DNA of 64,000 nucleotides from Streptomyces diastatochromogenes (lineage in GTDB: Bacteria > Actinomycetota > Actinomycetes > Streptomycetales > Streptomycetaceae): assembly GCF_002242805.1 (NCBI RefSeq), contig NZ_MCGQ01000012.1, positions 186,001 to 250,000 of the forward strand. Reading direction: 5' to 3'. Positions within the stretch are counted from its first letter, which is position 1. Each line of letters opens with the position of its first letter. The notes under the pieces are model-generated. The model worked only from the letters and a program-made list of their open reading frames with translations, ran no database searches and was not told where the DNA came from. Both the position numbers and the translations under genes were made by a program. This document shows, piece by piece, positions 7,110-16,535 of the stretch.

Positions 7110-8619
7110 CGTGACCCCTGCGGTCGGCCTGCGGGACGTCGGCATGGCCTTCGGCGGGAAGACGGTGCTCGCCTCCGTGTCCCTCGACATCGCACCGGGC
7201 AGCGTGGTGGCGCTGCTCGGCGCGAACGGCGCCGGCAAGTCCACGCTGATCAAGATCCTGTCCGGCGTCCACCCCGGCCACGGCGGCGAGGTCCTGGTCG
7301 ACGGCTCCCCGGCCGCGCTCCAGTCGCCCCTCGCCGCCCGCCGGCTCGGCATCCAGACGGTGCATCAGCGCATCGGCGAGGGCGTGGTGCCCGGACTCAC
7401 CGTCGCCGAGAACCTGGTCTTCGAGGAACTCGCCCAGCAGCGCGGCAACCCGTTCCTGAACGGCCGCCGCGTCCTGGCCCGCGCCCGGGAGATCCAGGCC
7501 GCGCTCGGCCTGGACTGGAGCGACGCCGTCCTGAAGCGGGACGTCACCGAACTCGGCATCTCCGACCGGCAACTGCTGGTCCTCGCCCGCGCCCTGGCCA
7601 CCCGCCCGCGGCTGCTCATTCTCGACGAGCCGACCTCGGCCCTGTCGGCCGCCGAGGCGGAGCGCCTGTTCGCACTGGTCGAGCGGATGCGTGACGACGG
7701 CATCGCCGTCCTCTACGTCTCCCACCGCCTCGGCGAGATCGAGGCGCTCGCCGACCGGCTGGTCGTCCTGCGGGACGGCCGTCTCACCGAGGACCAGGCC
7801 AGGCCCTTCGACTGGGACGCGGCCCTGCGCGCCATGCTGGCCCAGGCCGAGGAGGCCCGGACCGCCCGCCCGGTGCGCGAAGGGGAACAGGGCGAGGCCG
7901 TCCTCTCCCTGCGGGGCGTACGGCTCTTCGACGACCGGACACCCCTCGACCTCGACCTGCGCGCCGGCGAAGTCACCGGCGTCGTCGGCCTGCTGGGCGC
8001 GGGCAAGACCGAGCTGGCGCGCGGGCTGTTCGGCGCCGAGCCGTTCCGCACCGGCACCCTCGCACTGGACGGCAGGCCGTACGCGCCCCGCCGCCCCGCC
8101 GACGCCATCCGCGCCGGCATCCATCTGGTCCCCGAGGACCGGCACACCGACGCGCTGGTCCCCGGCTGGTCGGTGGCGCGCAACATCTCGCTGCCCTTCC
8201 TCAAGTCCGTCTCCCGGGCCGGGCTGGTGAGCCACTCCCGCGAGGACGCGCTGGGCCGCGCCACCATCGACGCCCTCGGTGTCGTCACCCGCGACGAGCA
8301 CAGCGCCGTCGAGGACCTGTCCGGCGGCAACCAGCAGAAGGTCGTCGTCGGCCGCTGGCTCGCCGAGACCCCGCGCGTCCTCGTCCTGGACGAGCCGTTC
8401 CGAGGCGTGGACATCGGCGCCCGCCGGGACATCGGCCGCCGGGCCCGCGCCCTGGCCGCCGAGGGCGCCGCCGTGCTCGTCCTGTCCGCCGACGTCGACG
8501 AGGTGCTGGAGGTCGCCGACCGGGTCGTCGTCCTCGCGGCCGGCGAGGTCCGCCTCGACGCGTACGGCGAGGACGCCCAGCGCGACCGCGTCATCCAGAC
8601 CATCGCCGTGTCCGTCTGA
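7096..8619 (+). CDS. Sugar-type ABC ATPase with two nucleotide-binding domains
   Basis: A 507-residue RbsA/MglA-like ATPase. The first domain has Walker A GANGAGKST and Walker B LLILDEPTS. The second has GLLGAGKTE as its P-loop variant, the signature SGGNQQK and VLVLDEPFRG. The segment VPEDRHTDALVPGWSV between them is typical of the sugar importer family. The first domain's signature reads LGISDRQLL in place of LSxGQ, a common degeneracy in this group. It overlaps the binding-protein gene by 14 bp and is followed after 37 bp by the permease. It presumably powers methylthioribose uptake. Confidence 0.93.
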   Translation: MSPTDVTPAVGLRDVGMAFGGKTVLASVSLDIAPGSVVALLGANGAGKSTLIKILSGVHPGHGGEVLVDGSPAALQSPLAARRLGIQTVHQRIGEGVVPGLTVAENLVFEELAQQRGNPFLNGRRVLARAREIQAALGLDWSDAVLKRDVTELGISDRQLLVLARALATRPRLLILDEPTSALSAAEAERLFALVERMRDDGIAVLYVSHRLGEIEALADRLVVLRDGRLTEDQARPFDWDAALRAMLAQAEEARTARPVREGEQGEAVLSLRGVRLFDDRTPLDLDLRAGEVTGVVGLLGAGKTELARGLFGAEPFRTGTLALDGRPYAPRRPADAIRAGIHLVPEDRHTDALVPGWSVARNISLPFLKSVSRAGLVSHSREDALGRATIDALGVVTRDEHSAVEDLSGGNQQKVVVGRWLAETPRVLVLDEPFRGVDIGARRDIGRRARALAAEGAAVLVLSADVDEVLEVADRVVVLAAGEVRLDAYGEDAQRDRVIQTIAVSV

Positions 8620-8656
8620 GCCCCGTGACACCGGCCGCCGAAGGAAGCAGCACGCC

Positions 8657-9703
8657 ATGACCAGCACCCAGAGCACCGAGGCCCCGGCCAAGTCGACGAC
8701 CCCGCCCACCGGCGCCACCGCCCTGCGCGTCCAGAACGCCGTCATCAAGTACGGCTTCATCCTCGTGACCGTCGCGCTGTTCCTGTACTTCGCGCTGAGC
8801 GAGGGCGCGTTCCGCGAGTCGGCGACGCTCCTCGACACGTTGAGATACGTCTCCGTCGCCGCGATCCTCGGCCTCGGTGTCACCCTCACCATGGCCGTCG
8901 GCGGAATGGACATGTCCGTCGGCGCGGTCGCCGGACTCGGTGTCTCGGTCGCCGCCCAGACGATGGTGATCTACAACCAGATCGGCACGGTCGCGATCCT
9001 CGCGGTGCTGGCGGCGGGCGCCCTGGCCGGGCTGCTCAACGCACTCCTCATCGTCGTCCTGAAGATCCCCGACATGCTCGCCACCCTCGGCACCATGTTC
9101 GTGATCCAGGGCAGCAAACTCATCCTGGTCGACGGCCAGTCCATCACCCCCGGCATGACCCGCTCCGACGGCACCACCGCCCCGGGCCGCTTCACCGAGG
9201 GCTTCCTGCGCATCGACCGGGGCACGGTTCTCGGCATCCCCGTCCCGGTGCTGATCTTCGGCGGTCTCACCGTCGCCGCCTGGGTCTTCCTCGCCCGCAC
9301 CCGCTGGGGCCGGGTGCTGTACGCCATCGGCGCCAACCCCGAGGCCGCCCGGCTCGCGGGCATCCGCGTCGGCGCGTACCGGGCCCTGGCGTACGTCGTC
9401 TCCGGCGTCCTCGCCTCCGTCGGCGGCCTGATCCTGGCCGCCCGGATCGGACAGGGCGATGTCTCCGCCGGCACCTCCCAGCTGCTGGAGGCGGTCGCGG
9501 TGGCCCTCGTCGGTACGTCGGTGCTCGGCCGGGGCCGCCCGAACGTCTGGGGTACGGCCCTCGGAGCCGTTCTCATCGGCATCATCACGACCGGCCTGAC
9601 CATCAAGGGCCTGCCGTACTACACCCAGGACGTCGTCGAGGGAGCCGTGCTCATCCTCGCCCTGGTCTTCAGCTTCACCCGGTCCGAGCGCCGCACCGCA
9701 TAA
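8657..9703 (+). CDS. Sugar-type ABC transporter permease
   Basis: A 348-residue membrane protein of the BPD_transp_2 family (RbsC-like), with several hydrophobic spans between about residues 30 and 340. The family motif is GMDMSVGAVAGLG, followed later by the conserved cytoplasmic loop GANPEAARLAGIRVGAYRAL. ATG 8657 follows GAAGGA; the frame extends upstream but only as antisense-like sequence over the ATPase end. A single permease gene implies a homodimeric channel. Its stop is 15 bp before mtnK. Confidence 0.92.
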   Translation: MTSTQSTEAPAKSTTPPTGATALRVQNAVIKYGFILVTVALFLYFALSEGAFRESATLLDTLRYVSVAAILGLGVTLTMAVGGMDMSVGAVAGLGVSVAAQTMVIYNQIGTVAILAVLAAGALAGLLNALLIVVLKIPDMLATLGTMFVIQGSKLILVDGQSITPGMTRSDGTTAPGRFTEGFLRIDRGTVLGIPVPVLIFGGLTVAAWVFLARTRWGRVLYAIGANPEAARLAGIRVGAYRALAYVVSGVLASVGGLILAARIGQGDVSAGTSQLLEAVAVALVGTSVLGRGRPNVWGTALGAVLIGIITTGLTIKGLPYYTQDVVEGAVLILALVFSFTRSERRTA

Positions 9704-9718
9704 GGGAGTTCACAGCCG

Positions 9719-10891
9719 ATGGGCTACCGCATCCTGGAGACCGACGACATCCCCGGCTACCTGCACGAGCGAGGCCACTGGGAGGACGTGACCGACATCC
9801 ACGTCCGCGAGGTCTCCGACGGCAACGTCAACCGCGTCTTCCTCGCCTCGAACGCCGCCGGCACCCGCGGCCTCGCCCTCAAGCAGGCGCTGCCCTGGGT
9901 CCGGGTGGCCGGCCCCTCCTGGCCGTTGAGTCCCGACCGCTCCGACGCGGAGGCCCGGGCGTACGCCCAGCTGGCCAAGGTGGCACCGGACGAGATCCCG
10001 GCGATCCACGGCTACGACGCCGAGAACCACGCCCTCGTCATGGAGGACCTCTCCGACCTGGAGGTGCTGCGCACGGTCCTGAACGAGGGCGCCGCGTACG
10101 GCCCGCACACCTCGCCGGGCATCGGCCGACTGGTCGCCCGGCTCTCCTTCGCCACCAGCGACTTCGGCCTGCCGTCGGCCGAACGCAAGGCCCTGATCGC
10201 GGCCTCGGTCAACCCCGAACTGTGCGGGATCACCGAGGACGTCGTCCTCTCCGAGCCGTACCTCGAGCACGAGCACAACCACTGGCACCCGGGCCTGGAC
10301 GACCTGGCGGCCTCCTTCCGCGCCGACGCCCGCCTGCGCACCGAGGTCGCCGACCTCCGCCACACCTTCATGACCAGCGCGCAGGCCCTCCTCCACGGCG
10401 ACCTGCACACCGGCAGCGTCATGGTCGGCGCACGCGCGGGTGCCCCGGTGGTCCGGGTCTTCGACCCCGAGTTCTCCTTCGTCGGCCCCATCGGCTTCGA
10501 CCTCGGCCTGTACTGGGCCAACACGCTGGTGTCGGAGCAGCGCGCCCGCGCCCTCGGCACCCTCATCGACCACGGCGACCAACTCCGCCTCTCCTGGGAG
10601 GCGTTCGAGACGGAGTTCCGCCGGCTGTGGCTCACCCGCGTCGATACCTTCTTCGACGACGCCCACCTGGACCGCTTCCTGCACCGCGTCTGGAGCGAGT
10701 CCCTCGGCTACGCGGGCACCGAGATCGTCCGCCGCATCATCGGCTACGCCCATCTGACCGACCTGACGACCCTCCCGGACCCGGTCCCGGCGTCCCGGCG
10801 GGCGCTGCTGCTGGGCCGCGAACTGATCGTCGGCCGTGCCCAGTTGCCCGACGTGGACGCCGTACGCGCGGTCGTGGACTCGCTCGGCTGA
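9719..10891 (+). CDS. mtnK: 5-methylthioribose kinase
   Basis: Phosphorylates methylthioribose at C1 with ATP, feeding MtnA. It has 390 residues and an aminoglycoside phosphotransferase-like kinase fold. Visible are the catalytic loop LLHGDLHTGSVMV (His226 region), the DFG-like metal motif in VFDPEFSFVGPIGFDLG and an N-terminal GNVNRVF nucleotide-binding loop. GGGAG precedes ATG 9719. Its position as last gene of an ABC importer operon ties uptake to phosphorylation and trapping. No MTA nucleosidase or phosphorylase is encoded in the window, so the cell may use mainly imported MTR or make it elsewhere. Confidence 0.94.
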   Translation: MGYRILETDDIPGYLHERGHWEDVTDIHVREVSDGNVNRVFLASNAAGTRGLALKQALPWVRVAGPSWPLSPDRSDAEARAYAQLAKVAPDEIPAIHGYDAENHALVMEDLSDLEVLRTVLNEGAAYGPHTSPGIGRLVARLSFATSDFGLPSAERKALIAASVNPELCGITEDVVLSEPYLEHEHNHWHPGLDDLAASFRADARLRTEVADLRHTFMTSAQALLHGDLHTGSVMVGARAGAPVVRVFDPEFSFVGPIGFDLGLYWANTLVSEQRARALGTLIDHGDQLRLSWEAFETEFRRLWLTRVDTFFDDAHLDRFLHRVWSESLGYAGTEIVRRIIGYAHLTDLTTLPDPVPASRRALLLGRELIVGRAQLPDVDAVRAVVDSLG

Positions 10892-10926
10892 TCTCCGCCA
10901 CCCCCACGGACATCCGCGCACGCGAA

Positions 10927-10958
10927 AGGGGCGGCTCCGTCGGCGTGGAGCCGCCCCT
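10927..10958 (+). terminator. Terminator after mtnK
   Basis: A perfect 12-bp stem, AGGGGCGGCTCC (10927-10938) with GGAGCCGCCCCT (10947-10958), 8-nt loop. It lies 36 bp past the mtnK stop. Confidence 0.8.
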
Positions 10959-10968
10959 CTCGCTGTTC

Positions 10969-10992
10969 CGGCTCCTCGTGCGGGAGGAGCCG
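10969..10992. terminator. Second hairpin between convergent mtnK and glpD
   Basis: CGGCTCCTC (10969-10977) pairs with GAGGAGCCG (10984-10992) around a 6-nt loop. It lies 49 bp past the glpD stop on the minus strand and probably terminates that operon, or both directions. Confidence 0.6.
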
Positions 10993-11040
10993 TCCCTCAT
11001 CCGTTCCGGCCCCGGTCAGGGGGGAGGGGCCGGCCGGGAC

Positions 11041-12657
11041 CTACTTCTTGTCGAGCAGGTCCTGGACCTTGTCGCGGACCTCGTCCGTGGCCAGGCCCCG
11101 GATGGTCAGCGTGGTGCGGCGGCGCAGCACGTCGTCGGCCGTCTCGGCCCACTCGTGGTCGCGGGCCCACACGACCTGCGCCCAGATCTCCGGGGCGTCC
11201 GGGTGGACGCGCTCGGCCAGCTCCGGGCTCTCGTTCGCCATACGGGCGATGTCGAAGGCCAGTGAGCCGTAGTGGGTGGCCAGGTGCTTGGCGGTGTCGG
11301 CGGCCATGCGCGGGCCGGGCGCCGGGTGGTCCACCAGGAGACGGTGGGCGACCGCGCGCGGGTTGGCGACACCGGGCAGCGGGAGCTTCTTCGGCAGCGA
11401 GGAGATCGGCTCGAAGTCGTCGCCGAGCGGGTGGCCCGGCAGCGCCTCCAGCTTCTGCATGACCGTGCGGCCGATGTGCCGGAAGGTGGTCCACTTGCCG
11501 CCGGCGACGGACAGCATGCCGGCCTTGCCCTCGGTGACGACGGTCTCGCGCTTGGCCTTGGCCGTGTCACCGGGGCCGCCCGGCAGCACGCGCAGGCCGG
11601 CGAAGGCGTAGGTGATCAGGTCGCGCTGCAGCTGCTGGTCGCGGACCGAGAAAGCTGCCTCGTCCAGAATCTGGGCGATGTCCTTCTCGGTGACCGCGAC
11701 GTCCGCCGGGTCGCCCTCGTACTCCTCGTCGGTGGTGCCGAGCAGCAGCATGTCCTCCCAGGGGAGGGCGAAGGTGATGCGGTACTTGTCGATGGGGGTC
11801 GCCAGCGCGGCCTTCCAGGGGGAGGTGCGCTTGAGGACCAGGTGGGCGCCTTTGGACAGGCGGATGGACGGCGCCGCGTTCGGGTCCTCCATCCGGCGCA
11901 GGTGGTCGACCCAGGGGCCGGTCGCGTTCAGCACCAGGCGGGCGTTGACCCCGAACTCCGCGCCGGATATGCGGTCCCGGAGGTCGGCGCCGGTGACCCG
12001 GCCCTTGGTGAAGCGCAGGCCGGTGACCTCGGCGTGGTTGAGGACGACCGCGCCCGACTCGACGGCCGCGCGGACCGTCATCAGCGCCATGCGCGCGTCG
12101 TTCATCTGGTCGTCGCCGTACACGGCCACGGCCTTGAGGTTCTCGGTGCGCAGCTCGGGCACGTCCTGCGCCGCCTTGGCGGGGGAGAGCAGGTGGCCCA
12201 CGCCGTCACCGAACGCGGAGAGCGCGGAGTAGGCGAAGACGCCCGCGCCGAGCTTCGCCGCGCCGTGCGGCCCGCCCTTGTACACCGGGAGGTAGAAGGT
12301 GAGCGGGTTCGCCAGGTGGGGGGCCACCTGGCGGGAGACCGCACGGCGCTCGAAGTGGTTCTCCGCCACCAGCTTCACCGCGCCGGTCTGCAGGTAGCGC
12401 AGACCGCCGTGGAGCAGCTTGGAGGAGGCGGAGGAGGTGGCACCGGCGAAGTCGCCGGCGTCGACCAGCGCCACCCTGAGTCCGGACTGCGCGGCGTGCC
12501 AGGCGGTGGAGATGCCCAGGATGCCGCCGCCGATCACAAGAAGGTCGTACGACGCCTTGGAGAGCTGCTCCCTGGTCTCGGCCCGGCTCGGGTTGGAGCC
12601 GGAGGCCGGGTGCGTCCCCAGGGCAGGCACGGACTGCAGGGTGGGCTGACTGGTCAT
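11041..12657 (-). CDS. glpD: Glycerol-3-phosphate dehydrogenase (FAD, aerobic)
   Basis: Membrane-associated flavoenzyme that oxidises glycerol-3-phosphate to dihydroxyacetone phosphate and passes electrons to quinone. It has 538 residues. The FAD Rossmann motif VIGGGILGIS begins near residue 41. SSKLLHGGLRYLQ, the DAO-domain GLRVLPG and the C-terminal DAO_C region (HYGS ... DEVRDKVQDLLDKK) are present. Last gene of the glpF-glpK-glpD (gylCAB) operon, 47 bp after glpK; AGGAG precedes ATG 12657. Expected to be induced by glycerol through GylR. Confidence 0.96.
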   Translation of the reverse strand: MTSQPTLQSVPALGTHPASGSNPSRAETREQLSKASYDLLVIGGGILGISTAWHAAQSGLRVALVDAGDFAGATSSASSKLLHGGLRYLQTGAVKLVAENHFERRAVSRQVAPHLANPLTFYLPVYKGGPHGAAKLGAGVFAYSALSAFGDGVGHLLSPAKAAQDVPELRTENLKAVAVYGDDQMNDARMALMTVRAAVESGAVVLNHAEVTGLRFTKGRVTGADLRDRISGAEFGVNARLVLNATGPWVDHLRRMEDPNAAPSIRLSKGAHLVLKRTSPWKAALATPIDKYRITFALPWEDMLLLGTTDEEYEGDPADVAVTEKDIAQILDEAAFSVRDQQLQRDLITYAFAGLRVLPGGPGDTAKAKRETVVTEGKAGMLSVAGGKWTTFRHIGRTVMQKLEALPGHPLGDDFEPISSLPKKLPLPGVANPRAVAHRLLVDHPAPGPRMAADTAKHLATHYGSLAFDIARMANESPELAERVHPDAPEIWAQVVWARDHEWAETADDVLRRRTTLTIRGLATDEVRDKVQDLLDKK

Positions 12658-12704
12658 TTCGGGTTCTTACTCCTAGTCAGAGTTGGCTGGGCGGTCCGGG
12701 CCGC

Positions 12705-14243
12705 TCAGTCCTCGTCCTCGATCCAGCCCATGGTCCGGTCGACGGCCTTGAGCCAGTTCTTGTACTCACGGTCGCGGGTGTCCGCGTCCATCTGGGGGGT
12801 CCACTCGGCGGCCCGGCGCCAGTTGGCGCGCAGTTCGTCCGTGCTGGACCAGAAGCCGACGGCCAGGCCGGCGGCGTAGGCGGCGCCGAGGCAGGTGGTC
12901 TCGGCGACCATCGGGCGTACCACCGGTGCGTCCAGGTAATCCGAGAGCGTCTGCATCAGCAGGTTGTTGGAGGTCATGCCGCCGTCGACCTTCAGGGCCA
13001 CCAGCTCGTCGCCGGAGTCCTTGACCATCGCGTCGGCGATCTCCCGGGTCTGCCAGGCGGTCGCCTCCAGGACCGCACGGGCGAGGTGCGCCTTGGTGAC
13101 GTACCGGGTCAGGCCGGCGATCACACCGCGGGCGTCGGAGCGCCAGTGCGGAGCGAACAGGCCGGAGAAGGCCGGTACGAAGTAGGCGCCGCCGTTGTCC
13201 TCGACCGAGAGCGCGAGCGTCTCGATCTCGGCCGCGGTGGAGATCAGGCCCATCTGGTCCCGCATCCACTGCACCAGCGAGCCGGTGACGGCGATCGAAC
13301 CCTCGAGGGCGTACACGGTCGGCTGGTCGCCGATCTTGTAGCCGACCGTGGTCAGCAGGCCCGCGTAGGAGTTGATGATCTTGTCGCCGGTGTTCATCAC
13401 CATGAAGGTGCCGGTGCCGTAGGTGGACTTGGTCTCGCCCTCGGAGAAGCAGGTCTGGCCGAACAGGGCCGCCTGCTGGTCGCCGAGCGCGGAGGCGACC
13501 GGGATGCCGCCGAGCAGGTCGCCCAGCTTGCCGCCGGTGACCTCGCCGTAGACCTCGGCGGAGGAGCGGATCTCCGGCAGGATCGCCAGCGGGACACCGA
13601 TGGACTCGGCGATCTTCTCGTCCCACTGCATGGTGTGCAGGTTCATCAGCATGGTGCGGGAGGCGTTGGTCACGTCGGTGACGTGGTGGCCGCCGTTGAC
13701 ACCGCCGGTCAGGTTCCAGATGACCCAGGTGTCCATGGTGCCGAAGAGGATGTCGCCCGCCTCGGCGCGCTCCCGCAGGCCCTCGACGTTGTCGAGCAGC
13801 CAGCGGGCCTTGGGGCCGGAGAAGTACGAGGCCAGCGGGAGGCCGGTCTCGCGGCGGAAGCGGTCCTGGCCGACGTTGCGCCCGAGCTCCCGGCACAGGG
13901 CGTCGGTGCGGGTGTCCTGCCAGACCAGGGCGTTGTGGACGGGCTCACCGGTGTTCTTGTCCCACAGCACGGTGGTCTCGCGCTGGTTGGTGATGCCGAT
14001 GGCCTTGATGTCGTCGCGGGTGATGCCGGCCTTCTGGATGGCTCCGGCGACGACCTCCTGGACGTTGGTCCAGATCTCGTTGGCGTTGTGCTCGACCCAG
14101 CCCGGCTTCGGGAAGATCTGCTCGTGCTCCTTCTGGTCGACGGAGACGATCCGGCCGTCCTTGTCGAAGACGATGCAGCGCGAGGAAGTCGTGCCCTGGT
14201 CGATGGCCGCGATGAACGGGCCTGCGGTGTGGGCGTCGGTCAC
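12705..14243 (-). CDS. glpK: Glycerol kinase
   Basis: Phosphorylates glycerol to sn-glycerol-3-phosphate. FGGY family, 512 residues, full length. The N-terminal phosphate-binding loop [15 protein letters not shown], the NQRETT segment, the FGGY signature region ([19 protein letters not shown]) and the C-terminal ATP site [12 protein letters not shown] are visible. Middle gene of the gyl operon, 69 bp after glpF. It corresponds to gylA in S. coelicolor usage. Confidence 0.97.
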   Translation of the reverse strand: MTDAHTAGPFIAAIDQGTTSSRCIVFDKDGRIVSVDQKEHEQIFPKPGWVEHNANEIWTNVQEVVAGAIQKAGITRDDIKAIGITNQRETTVLWDKNTGEPVHNALVWQDTRTDALCRELGRNVGQDRFRRETGLPLASYFSGPKARWLLDNVEGLRERAEAGDILFGTMDTWVIWNLTGGVNGGHHVTDVTNASRTMLMNLHTMQWDEKIAESIGVPLAILPEIRSSAEVYGEVTGGKLGDLLGGIPVASALGDQQAALFGQTCFSEGETKSTYGTGTFMVMNTGDKIINSYAGLLTTVGYKIGDQPTVYALEGSIAVTGSLVQWMRDQMGLISTAAEIETLALSVEDNGGAYFVPAFSGLFAPHWRSDARGVIAGLTRYVTKAHLARAVLEATAWQTREIADAMVKDSGDELVALKVDGGMTSNNLLMQTLSDYLDAPVVRPMVAETTCLGAAYAAGLAVGFWSSTDELRANWRRAAEWTPQMDADTRDREYKNWLKAVDRTMGWIEDED

Positions 14244-14312
14244 TGTGTGCTCCTGAAAGATCCGTGGTGATGAAGCTGTACGTACGGCGCGTGCTGGAAG
14301 ACTCGGTGCTTC

Positions 14313-15107
14313 TTAAGCAAAGGCGACGTTGTAGATGCCTGCAGCGATAGCGGCGCCGATCAGCGGACCGACCACCGGGATCCAGGCGTAGCTCCAGTCG
14401 GAGCCGCCCTTGTTGGGCAGGGGCAGGAGGGCGTGCACGATGCGCGGACCGAGGTCACGGGCGGGGTTGATCGCGTAGCCGGTCGGGCCGCCGAGGGAGA
14501 GGCCGATGCCGACGACCACCAGCGCGGTGATCAGGGCGCCGATGGTGCCGAGACCGTTGCCCTTGTCGTTCAGGCCCTGCGTGAGGACGGCGAGCACCAG
14601 CACCACGGTGCCGATGATCTCCGTGAGGAGGTTCTGCACCACGTTCCGGATCTCCGGACCGGTGGAGAAGATGCCCAGGACCGGGCCGGCGCCCGTCTCC
14701 TGGGCCTCGACGGCCTTGGCCTCCGTGGCCTGCGCACCCGGACCGCCGACGATCTCCTTGTCGGTGAGGTGCGCGTGGAACTGGCCGTAGTAGGCGACCC
14801 AGACCAGGGTGGCGCCGATCATGGCGCCGAGCAGCTGGCCGCCCCAGTAGACGGGCAGGTTGCTGAAGTCCTTGTCCTTGATCGCGAGCGCGAGCGTCAC
14901 GGCCGGGTTCAGGTGGGCGCCGGAGAGCGGCGCCGAGGTGTATACGGCCGTCAGAACGGCGAAACCCCACCCGAAGGTGATGGCGAGCCAACCGGCGTTA
15001 CGGGCCTTGGAGGCCTTCAGCGTCACGGCGGCGCAGACGCCGCCACCGAGCAGGATGAGTATGGCGGTACCGATGGTCTCGCCGATGAAGATGTCGGAGC
15101 TGGACAC
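14313..15107 (-). CDS. glpF: Glycerol uptake facilitator (aquaglyceroporin)
   Basis: Passive glycerol channel in the cytoplasmic membrane, 264 residues with six expected spans. Both NPA boxes are present: [12 protein letters not shown] and [12 protein letters not shown]; the Asp after the second box marks a glycerol-type channel. The insertion rich in Glu/Ala ([19 protein letters not shown]) in a loop is typical for actinobacterial members. GTG 15107 is chosen because AAGGAG precedes it; the frame is open further upstream without family similarity. First gene of the operon, corresponding to gylC. Confidence 0.94.
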   Translation of the reverse strand: MSSSDIFIGETIGTAILILLGGGVCAAVTLKASKARNAGWLAITFGWGFAVLTAVYTSAPLSGAHLNPAVTLALAIKDKDFSNLPVYWGGQLLGAMIGATLVWVAYYGQFHAHLTDKEIVGGPGAQATEAKAVEAQETGAGPVLGIFSTGPEIRNVVQNLLTEIIGTVVLVLAVLTQGLNDKGNGLGTIGALITALVVVGIGLSLGGPTGYAINPARDLGPRIVHALLPLPNKGGSDWSYAWIPVVGPLIGAAIAAGIYNVAFA

Positions 15108-15473
15108 CCGCGACTCCTTTGTCCTTCGTCCAGGGAAGCCGAACCCCGGGTCCCACCGGGGGTTCTGGCGCCCTCGGGGGTGAGAGCGATTCCGGCCCTT
15201 GGCGTTGCCACACTCTAGCGCGTATTGCCGGTAGGTGTTCGACAATGCCGACCGATGGACGGGAGTCTTGCTTCGGCGTTACGCATGCGTCAAGAGTTCT
15301 GTTATCGAAAACAGGATCGTTATTGATCGCTGTTGGTTATCGCTCTTCGTGCGCTGACGTACCTTCTCACCCGTTATGTCCATTTCAGGGTATGGCGAGA
15401 ACCGGAACGCCGCCTCGCGTCCCGGTCGTCCCCGTGGGGTTATCCGCTGGTCAGCGGCGGATCGCCCGCCCGC
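15108..15473 (-). promoter_or_regulatory. gyl operon control region
   Basis: A 366-bp non-coding interval between gylR and glpF. It holds the probable GylR operator at 15238-15251, a possible -10 TAGAGT (minus strand, about 15214-15219) and a short inverted repeat CTGTT/AACAG at 15299-15314 that may end some gylR transcripts. The stretch 15290-15400 is unusually AT-rich for the window. No convincing ORF. Confidence 0.55.
15238..15251. promoter_or_regulatory. Probable GylR operator ahead of glpF
   Basis: TTCGACAATGCCGA is nearly palindromic. It matches, in inverse orientation, TTCGGCAATGTCGAA located 54-68 bp upstream of gylR, with conserved flanks (GTG on one side). IclR-family proteins bind such short palindromes. 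Sequence match seen; GylR binding inferred. Confidence 0.6.
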
Positions 15474-16238
15474 TCAGAACCGCCCCGCGCCCAGGTCGCG
15501 GGAGACCGCGCGGGCGCAGTCCCGTACCGCCGCGATCAGGTCGGGGCGCAACGAGCCGTCCAGGCCCAGCCGTTCCACGGCGCCCGTGATGCCGACGGCA
15601 CCCACGGGCATCCGGCGCCGGTCGTGGATGGGCGCGGCGACCGAGGCCACGCCCTCCCAGGTCTCCTCCACGTCCGACGCGTACCCACGCGCGCGTGTGA
15701 GGTCGAGGATGTGCTCGAAGTCCGCCAGCTCGCACACCGTGCGGTCCGTGAAGGGCTTGCGGTCGGCCTCCAGCGCCTCGCTGTGCGCCACCGGGTCATA
15801 AGCCGACAGCACCTTGCCCAGTGCCGTGGAGTGCAGCGGCTGCATGGCCCCTATCTCCAGCACCTGCCGGCTGTCGTCGGGCCGGAAGACGTGGTGCACG
15901 ATCAGCACGCCCTGCTGGTGCAGGACGCCCAGATACACGCTCTCCCCGCTGGCCCGGGCCAGGTCGTCGGTCCACACCAGGGCCCGCGCCCGCAGCTCGT
16001 GCACGTCGAGGTAGGTGGTGCCCAGGCGCAGCAGCTCGGCGCCCAGCTGGTAGCGCCCGGAGATGTCGTCCTGTTCAACGAAGCCCTCCTGCTGGAGGGT
16101 GCGCAGGATGCCGTGGGCGGTGCCCTTGGCGAGGCCCAGTGACGAGGCGATGTCCGACAGGCCGAGCCGTCGCTCGCCGCCCCCGAGCAGCCGCAGCATC
16201 GCGGCCGCCCGTTCGAGCGACTGGATGTTCCGTGCCAT
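15474..16238 (-). CDS. gylR: IclR-family glycerol operon regulator GylR
   Basis: A 254-residue regulator. The N-terminal winged helix (RRLGLSDIASSLGLAKGTAHGILRTL, residues about 24-50; middle part typical IclR) is followed by the IclR effector domain: TYLDVHELRARAL, SVYLGVLHQQGVLIVHHV and GAMQPLHSTALGKVLSA, where the last motif is strongly IclR. ATG 16238 is preceded by GGAGGG. In S. coelicolor GylR represses gylCABX and itself until glycerol or glycerol-3-phosphate is present. The identical gene order and the paired operators support that role here. Confidence 0.93.
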   Translation of the reverse strand: MARNIQSLERAAAMLRLLGGGERRLGLSDIASSLGLAKGTAHGILRTLQQEGFVEQDDISGRYQLGAELLRLGTTYLDVHELRARALVWTDDLARASGESVYLGVLHQQGVLIVHHVFRPDDSRQVLEIGAMQPLHSTALGKVLSAYDPVAHSEALEADRKPFTDRTVCELADFEHILDLTRARGYASDVEETWEGVASVAAPIHDRRRMPVGAVGITGAVERLGLDGSLRPDLIAAVRDCARAVSRDLGAGRF

Positions 16239-16292
16239 CGCCGTCCTGCCCTCCGTCCACTTCGACCGTCCCGAACAGCATCGAAGACACCG

Positions 16293-16307
16293 TTCGGCAA
16301 TGTCGAA
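16293..16307. promoter_or_regulatory. Probable GylR operator ahead of gylR
   Basis: TTCGGCAATGTCGAA is an imperfect palindrome 54 bp upstream of the gylR start, and the reverse complement is one base from the glpF site over its core. It fits autoregulation. The metH promoter lies further along the same interval. Confidence 0.6.
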
Positions 16308-16474
16308 CACTACCGGTCCATGTCGGCCTCCCGCTAATGGTCGGACGACACCTGTTACATCTGCCGTGGCCTGCAAGTGGCGCCCCGGCCATCCGGGCTC
16401 GGCCACTCGAGTCCGCCTCGTGGACGCCGCTGCCCATCCAAGCCCACTCCCGGTTACTCTGACGCCGTGCCCCT

Positions 16475-16493
16475 TGCCCGGTCCCGCCGGGCA
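16475..16493 (+). promoter_or_regulatory. Hairpin in metH 5' region
   Basis: TGCCCGG (16475-16481) and CCGGGCA (16487-16493) form a perfect 7-bp stem with a 5-nt loop, 42 bp before metH. TACTCT at 16455-16460 could be the -10. No B12 box or SAM riboswitch core is recognisable around it. Confidence 0.35.
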
Positions 16494-16535
16494 GACCGCA
16501 TAGCCGACAGCCGTCGCACTCCAGGGAGCCCCTTC

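Noticed and set aside
16239..16535. Cobalamin or SAM riboswitch upstream of metH
   Set aside because: No B12 box or SAM aptamer core recognised by eye; only a simple 7-bp hairpin was found. A covariance search would be decisive.
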